18,957 nucleotides of DNA from NCBI GenBank assembly GCA_035529435.1, contig DATKWS010000186.1:1-18957 (forward strand), read 5' to 3'. A program made the translations under genes and the position numbers. Numbering within the stretch: the stretch's first letter is position 1; the number at the start of each line of letters is the position of its first letter. This DNA comes from DATKWS01 sp035529435 (GTDB lineage Bacteria > Krumholzibacteriota > Krumholzibacteriia > Krumholzibacteriales > Krumholzibacteriaceae). The notes under the pieces were generated by a model. That model saw only the letters and a list, made by a program, of their open reading frames with translations. It had not been told where the DNA came from and made no database searches. Below are positions 13,753 through 18,957 of this stretch, piece by piece.

Positions 13753-14799
13753 ATGAAAATTGTGGTGCTTCTCGGGGGCGATTCGGCCGAGAGAAAGGTC
13801 TCGATCGCCAGCGGCACGGGGATCGTTGAGGCGTTGCGCCGGCGGGGACACGAGACCGTGCCGATCGATCCTGCGTTGCCTCTCGAGGACCAGGCGGAGC
13901 CGGATCGAATCGTGATCGGCGAGGAGCCGCCGGCGGATATACCGTCGTTACCGGCAGGACTGATTTTCGACTGGCTGCATGCCCCCGCAATCATCGATGC
14001 AGACTGCGTGTTCGTTGCACTCCACGGAGGCGCCGGCGAGGACGGCACCGTGCAGGCGATGCTCGAGGCGGCGGGAATTCCGTACACGGGGACCGGGGTT
14101 CTCGGCAGCGCCCTCGCGATGAACAAGGATCGCTCGAAGGCCCTGTTCCGGGAGGCGGGGATTCGGACGGCGCACCATCTCCTTCTGGAAGGTGATGTTA
14201 CGGACGACGCCGATCGGGCACGGAGCATGATCGAGGATGGGATCGGATTCCCCGCCGTCGTCAAACCGAACTGCCAGGGATCGAGCGTCGGATTCTCATA
14301 CCTCCAGGATGCCGGGGGGCTTGCCGCAGCGCTGCGCTGCGCGGCGGGCTTCGGCGGCGGGGTCATCGTCGAGTGCTACATTGCGGGCCGGGAGGTCACC
14401 GCGGCGGTACTCGAGGGTGAAGCGCTGCCGCTCGTCGAGATCATCCCCGACGGCGGTTTCTACGATTACAAGAGGAAGTATACGAAAGGTACAAGCAGGT
14501 ACGAAGTACCGGCACATATAGATAGGGGACTTACCGCGCGCATCCAGCGGGAGGCGGTCCGTGCGTACCGGGCGCTCACGTGCAGGGATTATGCCCGTGT
14601 CGACTTTCGCCTCGGCGACGATGGCGAGCCGTACTGCCTCGAGGTCAACACGCTGCCCGGCATGACGGAGCTCAGTCTCGTGCCGATGGCGGCGGGCGAG
14701 GCGGGGATCGGTTTCGACGAGCTGGTTGAGCGGATCTGCCTGATGGCGTGCGCGCGGAGAACGCGATTCAAGCAAGGAGCTGGTTATGGATCGAGTTGA
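13753..14799 (+). CDS. ddl: D-alanine--D-alanine ligase
   Basis: This ATP-grasp enzyme makes the D-Ala-D-Ala dipeptide for peptidoglycan. The N-terminal LLGGDSAERKVSIASG is the Ddl start signature. It is followed by VALHGGAGEDGTVQAML, GIPYTGTGVLGSALAMNKDRSKALF, VVKPNCQGSSVGFS and the metal-binding end YARVDFRLGDDG..LEVNTLPGMTELSLVP. The 348-residue length is normal. No strong Shine-Dalgarno lies directly before ATG 13753 (GGGACGG is 12 nt away). It overlaps the next gene by 14 nt. Confidence 0.95.
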   Translation: MKIVVLLGGDSAERKVSIASGTGIVEALRRRGHETVPIDPALPLEDQAEPDRIVIGEEPPADIPSLPAGLIFDWLHAPAIIDADCVFVALHGGAGEDGTVQAMLEAAGIPYTGTGVLGSALAMNKDRSKALFREAGIRTAHHLLLEGDVTDDADRARSMIEDGIGFPAVVKPNCQGSSVGFSYLQDAGGLAAALRCAAGFGGGVIVECYIAGREVTAAVLEGEALPLVEIIPDGGFYDYKRKYTKGTSRYEVPAHIDRGLTARIQREAVRAYRALTCRDYARVDFRLGDDGEPYCLEVNTLPGMTELSLVPMAAGEAGIGFDELVERICLMACARRTRFKQGAGYGSS

Positions 14800-15847
14800 A
14801 ACTATGATGAAAGAGTTCACGGAGGCCACGGGCGTCTCGGGTTCCGAGGAGGAGATATTCGAGCTGATGCGTGGCCATCTGGGATCGATCGCCGAGACCG
14901 AGAAGGACCGGCTCGGCTGCTTCATTGCCAAGCTCAGGGGCAAGAAGGAGCGGCCGCGGGTGATGCTCGTCGCCCACATGGACGAGATCGGTCTCATGGT
15001 CTCGCATTTTCAGGGGAATTTCATCCGTTTCAATGCACTCGGCGGCTGGTGGCCGCCGCGGCTCATAGGTATGCCCGTGAGGGTCAGGACATCCCGCGGC
15101 GACGTGTACGGTGTCGTGAACGGGAAGAGCCCGTTCCACATGGAGAGGGAGGAACGGGAAAAGCCGATCCGTACGAACGAGCTTTTCATCGACGTCGGTT
15201 GTACCGGCAAGCAGAAACCCGGGAGCCTCGGTATCCGTCCCGGGGACCCGGTCGTGCCCCATTTCCCGTTCACCATCCTCAAGGGGGGCAAGACATACAT
15301 GGCGAAGGCGTGGGACAACCGCATCGGGTGCGTGATCGTGATCGAGACGATGCGGCGTCTTGCCAAGGCCGACCTGCCGAACACGATCTACGGCGTCGGA
15401 ACGGTTCAGGAGGAAGTGGGGATCAGGGGAGCGGTGACGAGCAGCCGGCGGATCAATCCCGATGTCTGTTTCGCGCTCGATGTGAATATCGCGCAGGACA
15501 TCCCCGCCTCGCCCGAGGGAAGCACGGAACACCTCGGGGCGGGAGTTTCGATCTGCGTCTACGATGCGACGCTGATACCCAACACGCGGCTTCGCGATCT
15601 CGTCGTCTCGGTTGCCGAGAAGAAAAAGATTCCGTATCATTACAGCGCTGTTCCCTACGGAGGAACGGACGGCGGAAGGGTTCATCTCAACGAGTACGGT
15701 GTGCCCACGCTGGTGATCGCTGTGCCGACCCGGTATATACACAGCACCGCCGGCATCATTCACCGGAAGGATTTTGACAGCGCCGTGCGCCTGATCGCCG
15801 AGGTTGCAAAGGTCCTCGACGGCAAAACGGTCGAAGGACTGGTGTAA
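14786..15847 (+). CDS. M42 family metallo-aminopeptidase
   Basis: This is a cytosolic dinuclear-metal peptidase of the M42 (glutamyl aminopeptidase / TET) family, of the kind that forms large dodecameric shells trimming peptides. Metal and catalytic residues are in place: His64 in VAHMDEIGL, bridging Asp177 in AWDNRIG, Glu209-Glu210 in QEEVGIRGA, Asp in ALDVNIAQD and His near the end in PTRYIHS. GGTDGGRVH is also conserved. The protein has 353 residues, typical of the family. AAGGAG lies 6 nt before ATG 14786. Its start overlaps the end of ddl by 14 nt in another frame, so expression is linked to ddl. Substrate preference cannot be read from the sequence. Confidence 0.92.
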   Translation: MDRVETMMKEFTEATGVSGSEEEIFELMRGHLGSIAETEKDRLGCFIAKLRGKKERPRVMLVAHMDEIGLMVSHFQGNFIRFNALGGWWPPRLIGMPVRVRTSRGDVYGVVNGKSPFHMEREEREKPIRTNELFIDVGCTGKQKPGSLGIRPGDPVVPHFPFTILKGGKTYMAKAWDNRIGCVIVIETMRRLAKADLPNTIYGVGTVQEEVGIRGAVTSSRRINPDVCFALDVNIAQDIPASPEGSTEHLGAGVSICVYDATLIPNTRLRDLVVSVAEKKKIPYHYSAVPYGGTDGGRVHLNEYGVPTLVIAVPTRYIHSTAGIIHRKDFDSAVRLIAEVAKVLDGKTVEGLV

Positions 15848-15882
15848 CGGTCGCGGCGGAACACGAGGGGGATGAGGTACGA

Positions 15883-17313
15883 ATGGCACTTGTGGTCTAC
15901 GATACGCTTCGCGCGAAAAAAACCGAGTTCAAGCCGGTCGAGGACGGCAAGGTCGGGATTTACTTCTGCGGCATGACCGTTCAGGACAAGCCCCATATCG
16001 GTCACATGCTGGCCTTCGTGGCCGGTGATATGATCAGGCGCTATCTGCTCTTCAAGGGATACCAGGTCACGTACGTGCAGAATTTCACCGATGTTGACGA
16101 CAAGATCATCGCAAAGGCGAACGAGGAGGGGATAGGGTTTCGCGCGGTGGCGGAGCGCAACATAGCGGAGTACTTCAAATACGCCGATGAGCTCAATATC
16201 ATGCGTGCCGATATCTATCCCAAGGCGACGGAGCATATCGGGGACATCATTGCGCTGATACAGAGGCTCGAGGGCGGGGGATTCGCTTACGCCGTCGGCG
16301 GCGACGTGTACTTCCGCGTGCGGAAGTTCGGGGGTTACGGGAAGCTCTCGAAACGGCGCGTTGACGAGCTCCAGGTGGGAGCGCGCATCGAGGTCGGCGA
16401 GCGCAAGGAGGATCCACTCGACTTCACCCTGTGGAAGGCCGCAAAGGAGGGGGAGCCGGCGTGGGACAGCCCCTGGGGGAAAGGGCGCCCCGGCTGGCAT
16501 ATCGAGTGCTCGGCGATGTCGATGAAGTATATCGGGGAGACCCTCGACATGCACGGCGGCGGGCAGGACCTCGTGTTTCCCCATCACGAGAACGAGATTG
16601 CGCAGAGCGAAGCCGCCACCGGAAAACCGTTCGTCAACTACTGGATGCACAACGGCCTGTTGAATCTCCGCGGTGAGAAGATGTCGAAATCGACCGGTCA
16701 TTTCTTCTCGATCGAGGATATCAACCGGGAATTCCCCGGGGATGTGATACGCTTCTATCTCCTCTCCACCCACTTTCGCAGCCGCTCCGAGTTCAGCCGG
16801 GAACGCCTCCAGGAGGCACAGGCGGGACTCGAGCGTATCCGCACTATCTGCGTCTTTCTCGACGAATGCCGCGGCGGGGAAGGCGGGGCGGCGCCGGCGC
16901 CGGAGACGGGGAAACTCCGCGACCTGGCCGAAGAGGTGCGGGGCGATTTTCTCGCCAGCATGGATGACGATTTCAACAGCGCGGAGGCGATCGGGCACCT
17001 CTTCCGGCTCGTCCGCGAGATCAACAGGGTACGGGCGGGCGAAGAAGCCGCCCTTCGCGGCGACCCCGAAACGATCGACCGGTTAACGGCCGTGTTCGAG
17101 GTATTCGATTCGATCCTCGGCCTCTTCAAGGACGGCCTGCCGAAGGCGGAGCTCGCGGTGCCCGGAGATGTGCGGCGGCTCGTTGATGAACGTGAGGAGG
17201 CGCGCCGGCGGAAGGACTGGGCACGCGCCGACTCGCTCCGCGACGAGATTGCGGGGAGGGGATTCGTCGTCGAGGATCGCGCCGACGGTACCGCGGTGAA
17301 GCCGAAGCGTTGA
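15883..17313 (+). CDS. cysS: Cysteinyl-tRNA synthetase
   Basis: This class I synthetase charges tRNA-Cys. Zn ligands are Cys29, Cys209, His234 and Glu238, at the family positions. The HIGH motif is in KPHIGHMLAF and KMSKS is at residues 266-270. The C-terminal DALR-like domain includes SMDDDFNSAEAIGHLF and the end RRRKDWARADSLRDEIAGRGFVVED. The first motif reads CGMTVQDKPHIGH where many homologues have CGPTVYD, a mild variation away from the metal ligand. ATG 15883 follows GATGAGG. The 476-residue length is typical. It is the last plus-strand gene and ends 30 nt before a convergent gene. Confidence 0.96.
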   Translation: MALVVYDTLRAKKTEFKPVEDGKVGIYFCGMTVQDKPHIGHMLAFVAGDMIRRYLLFKGYQVTYVQNFTDVDDKIIAKANEEGIGFRAVAERNIAEYFKYADELNIMRADIYPKATEHIGDIIALIQRLEGGGFAYAVGGDVYFRVRKFGGYGKLSKRRVDELQVGARIEVGERKEDPLDFTLWKAAKEGEPAWDSPWGKGRPGWHIECSAMSMKYIGETLDMHGGGQDLVFPHHENEIAQSEAATGKPFVNYWMHNGLLNLRGEKMSKSTGHFFSIEDINREFPGDVIRFYLLSTHFRSRSEFSRERLQEAQAGLERIRTICVFLDECRGGEGGAAPAPETGKLRDLAEEVRGDFLASMDDDFNSAEAIGHLFRLVREINRVRAGEEAALRGDPETIDRLTAVFEVFDSILGLFKDGLPKAELAVPGDVRRLVDEREEARRRKDWARADSLRDEIAGRGFVVEDRADGTAVKPKR

Positions 17314-17314
17314 G

Positions 17315-17342
17315 CGTCACACCGTCACACCGGTCCGCCGGT
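17315..17342. repeat. Convergent-gene spacer: 8-bp tandem repeat plus short hairpin
   Basis: CGTCACAC occurs twice in tandem (17315-17330), followed by a short hairpin ACCGG/CCGGT (17329-17333/17338-17342) with a 4-nt loop. It fills the space between the ends of cysS and the convergent membrane-protein gene. The hairpin is short and has no T-tract, so a terminator role is weak. Confidence 0.35.
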
Positions 17343-17343
17343 C

Positions 17344-17832
17344 TTACGCCGCTTCGCGGCGCGGCTGGAAAATCATTGATCTGACCGGGAGGAGAAGGAA
17401 CCACAAAAGGAGTGGGAGAAAGAAATTGATGGTGAGGTTGAAGAACTCGGTGCCGCTCCACAGCCGCTCGCTTCCCCGGTAGAAGCTCAGAAAGCTCAGA
17501 AAGACCGTTATGCTGTTCGCCGCGGTGAGAATGAGGACGCCGGTTATGGCGGCGCGCAGCTTGATTGGTAACGCAACGTTCGAGACGGCGATCACGAGGG
17601 AGAGAAAGATCAATGGATTGAGGGATATCTCCTCGGTGATGGCGAGGGCCCGATCCATGACGAGCCGGTGGCCGAAGATCGCGAGCAGCGGCTTCGCCCC
17701 GTAAGCGACGACGCGCATATAGTAGATGCCGGCCCAGGTATAGATGAGATAGAGAATCACCGAAGCGGCGAGGAAGCGGAGAAAGAAGAAGAGAACCCCC
17801 TTCGCTCCCCTCATTATCGGATCGTTATGCAT
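17344..17832 (-). CDS. Polytopic membrane protein, likely exosortase-H-associated partner
   Basis: The 162-residue protein is very hydrophobic, with about four membrane helices (near residues 12-34, 70-90, 93-113 and 131-152) and basic residues at both ends. A conserved-looking NPLIFLSLVIAV and the helix FNLTINFFLPLLLWFLL resemble, from memory, the small membrane protein encoded beside XrtH-type exosortases. It is 53 nt downstream of the exosortase gene on the same strand, which supports a shared role, perhaps stabilising or regulating it. There is no signal peptidase or enzyme motif. ATG 17832 is used; ATG 17814 is possible. Identity as the XrtH partner is inference from context and topology. 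Confidence 0.6.
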   Translation of the reverse strand: MHNDPIMRGAKGVLFFFLRFLAASVILYLIYTWAGIYYMRVVAYGAKPLLAIFGHRLVMDRALAITEEISLNPLIFLSLVIAVSNVALPIKLRAAITGVLILTAANSITVFLSFLSFYRGSERLWSGTEFFNLTINFFLPLLLWFLLLPVRSMIFQPRREAA

Positions 17833-17885
17833 CCGTTCGTCCGTCGTTGGTTTGCCTCCCGCTCCCGGTCAAATGCCCGGTTCCA

Positions 17886-18452
17886 TCAATTCGATTCCCC
17901 TTCGGCCGCCGTTGCTCCGTCCTCACCGCTCTGCGAAATCCCGCCGTGTTTCACGATCTTCCCCATCCAGAGTATGACGAGAAGGAGCATGAAGATGACG
18001 AAGCTCACCTGCCACAGGTACCCGTGAAAGAATTCGAACAGGTCCCGCCGGTGATAGAGGACGAGGGAGATGAAAACCATCCGTATGAGGTTCAGGATGT
18101 GGATGGCGGGGATCCCTATGGTGAGGCCGATCAGTTTTTCCCTGATGCGGGCGGGATATGCACCCACGATGGAAAAGTAGATGATCGATGTGTAGAGGCC
18201 GGTGCACTCGGCGATCACGATGAGGTTCTCGCCGCCGTGGGCAGTATAGAATAGAAACGAGGCGCCGGTCAGGCGGTACTTGTAGCCGAGCAGATTGAGG
18301 GCGTACGCGACTTCCCCCGCGACGGCCACGGCCAGTTTCTCGACGAAACCGGGAAACTGTTTGGTCAAAAGATAGGAAAGAAGCCAGAGGATGAAGAAGA
18401 GAACGACAAACAGCGAAAACTCCCTGCGGAAGGTTCCGTCCTGTTGTTTCAC
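17886..18452 (-). CDS. Exosortase/archaeosortase family protein (XrtH-like)
   Basis: This is a predicted membrane transpeptidase that cuts C-terminal sorting signals of exported proteins. Helices fill most of its 188 residues. The exosortase triad is visible: Cys83 in AECTGLYTS, Arg124 in HILNLIRMVF and His143 in FEFFHGYLWQ. KLIGLTIGIPAI-HILNLIR and FxxxHxYLWQ are close, from memory, to the XrtH (IPTLxxWG-CTERM) branch. The usual ECSG/GCNG is ECTG here. GTG 18452 is preferred because AGAAGGTGA lies just upstream; TTG 18488 would add 12 residues and has a poor site. It lies downstream of a protein with a sorting-like tail and upstream of a small membrane protein. The C-terminus after residue 165 is polar. 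Confidence 0.82.
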   Translation of the reverse strand: MKQQDGTFRREFSLFVVLFFILWLLSYLLTKQFPGFVEKLAVAVAGEVAYALNLLGYKYRLTGASFLFYTAHGGENLIVIAECTGLYTSIIYFSIVGAYPARIREKLIGLTIGIPAIHILNLIRMVFISLVLYHRRDLFEFFHGYLWQVSFVIFMLLLVILWMGKIVKHGGISQSGEDGATAAEGESN

Positions 18453-18501
18453 TCTGTATTCACCTTCTGGCTTCTTTCTTTGGCCCAATTACTTACTCTT
18501 C

Positions 18502-18520
18502 AAAAACCTCACGTCGAGGT
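18502..18520 (-). terminator. Possible short terminator/attenuator between substrate and exosortase genes
   Basis: On the minus strand ACCTC-GACGT-GAGGT is followed by TTTTTG. The stem is only 5-6 bp, so termination would be partial. It lies just after the stop of the sorting-tail protein and could let the abundant substrate be made in excess of the membrane enzyme. Confidence 0.4.
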
Positions 18521-18525
18521 GTCTG

Positions 18526-18957
18526 CTAGGCCCTGCTGGCCGAGCGCCTTCTCAGGAAGACGGCGGCAGCGAGGATCATCGCGATCGCCAGGACCGTCAC
18601 GACCGGTGTCGTGAACAGCGGTACCGGGACCGGCTCGACGACGTGAATGATCTGCACGCAGGTGTCATAGACCGTGCCGGTCAGCGCATCCCACGCAATG
18701 ATCACGAGTGTGTCGAGATCGCAGATCTCCGCATCTCCCGCGTCCACGACGCCGTAGACGTCGCCGCACTCGCCGCCGTCGATCGGCGGGGTCGTGCCGG
18801 CCTGCGGGAAGCCGGTGCCGACGTGGCCCGTGCTGGTGATCACGTATCCGTACGCCGTCGGATCCGCGCAGGCGTCACCGTTGCAGATCGTGAACGGTAC
18901 GTACGCGGCCGTCTGGCCCTTCTCCACGACATACAGGCTGTCCTGCATGATGTAGAG
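18526..18957 (-). CDS. Surface protein with exosortase-type C-terminal sorting signal (5'-truncated)
   Basis: The frame is open to the window edge, so the N-terminus is missing; 143 residues are visible. The visible ectodomain is rich in Gly, Asp and Thr with five cysteines (ICNGDAC, GGECGD, AEICDLD, YDTCVQ) and looks beta-rich. The C-terminus has the tripartite layout of exosortase substrates: a Pro-rich motif (EPVPVPLFTTP), a single hydrophobic helix of about 19 residues, then a basic tail (RRRSASRA). It is transcribed directly ahead of the exosortase gene, so it is the best candidate for a dedicated substrate. An in-frame ATG at 18948 is unlikely to be the real start because no signal peptide follows it. 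The function of the ectodomain is unknown. Confidence 0.75.
   Translation of the reverse strand, partial: LYIMQDSLYVVEKGQTAAYVPFTICNGDACADPTAYGYVITSTGHVGTGFPQAGTTPPIDGGECGDVYGVVDAGDAEICDLDTLVIIAWDALTGTVYDTCVQIIHVVEPVPVPLFTTPVVTVLAIAMILAAAVFLRRRSASRA

Noticed and set aside
15760..16998. Long minus-strand open frame (412 codons) opposite cysS
   Set aside because: It is a GC-driven antisense shadow of cysS and the M42 gene. The plus strand has clear family motifs throughout, while the minus-strand translation has none.
1..18957. CRISPR arrays, insertion sequences, integrase or attachment sites
   Set aside because: No regularly spaced repeats, transposase motifs or terminal inverted repeats were seen. 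The only long repeat is the tandem gene duplication at the left edge.

Overview
The window is a GC-rich bacterial chromosome segment. It is almost entirely plus-strand housekeeping genes, with two lineage-specific secretory elements. The housekeeping content (yicC-remA-gmk-rpoZ-coaBC, dnaB, a MlaE/MlaF/MlaD retrograde lipid transporter, ispD-ispF, gltX, ddl, cysS) together with Cys-rich secreted proteins ending in SWGAIK suggests a diderm from an uncultured FCB-type lineage (Krumholzibacteriota, Eisenbacteria, Latescibacterota or similar). That placement is inference from gene style. No rRNA, tRNA, transposase or CRISPR was seen.

Layout. (1) 1-1272: two tandem copies of a gene for a small secreted Cys-rich protein, the first cut by the window edge, each followed by a similar intrinsic terminator. 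(2) 1381-3283: yicC, remA and gmk behind a recognisable sigma-70-type promoter. (3) 3327-4239: a third, diverged member of the secreted family with its own promoter, long leader and terminator, sitting between gmk and rpoZ. (4) 4478-8184: rpoZ, coaBC, a family-4 [4Fe-4S] uracil-DNA glycosylase and dnaB, closely packed. (5) 8243-10856: mlaE, mlaF and mlaD-like genes. (6) 10902-13605: ispD, ispF (4-nt overlap) and gltX. (7) 13753-17313: ddl, an M42 metallo-aminopeptidase (14-nt overlap) and cysS. (8) 17344-18957, minus strand: a compact exosortase cluster. In transcription order it holds a protein with a sorting-signal C-terminus (5' end outside the window), an XrtH-like exosortase and a small polytopic membrane protein resembling the exosortase-H-associated partner.

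How it fits together. The plus-strand genes supply RNA turnover, GMP phosphorylation, RNA polymerase omega, coenzyme A, DNA repair and replication, outer-membrane lipid homeostasis, isoprenoid precursors, tRNA charging and peptidoglycan precursors. The two accessory systems both concern exported proteins. One is the SWGAIK-tailed secreted family: three copies in 4.2 kb, two with visible promoters and leaders of about 225-235 nt that share a 9-mer at the same offset. The other is the exosortase with an adjacent candidate substrate. They look mechanistically separate, because the SWGAIK tail has no membrane helix or basic anchor after it. Most intergenic space lies around the secreted-protein genes and holds promoters, structured leaders and strong hairpins.
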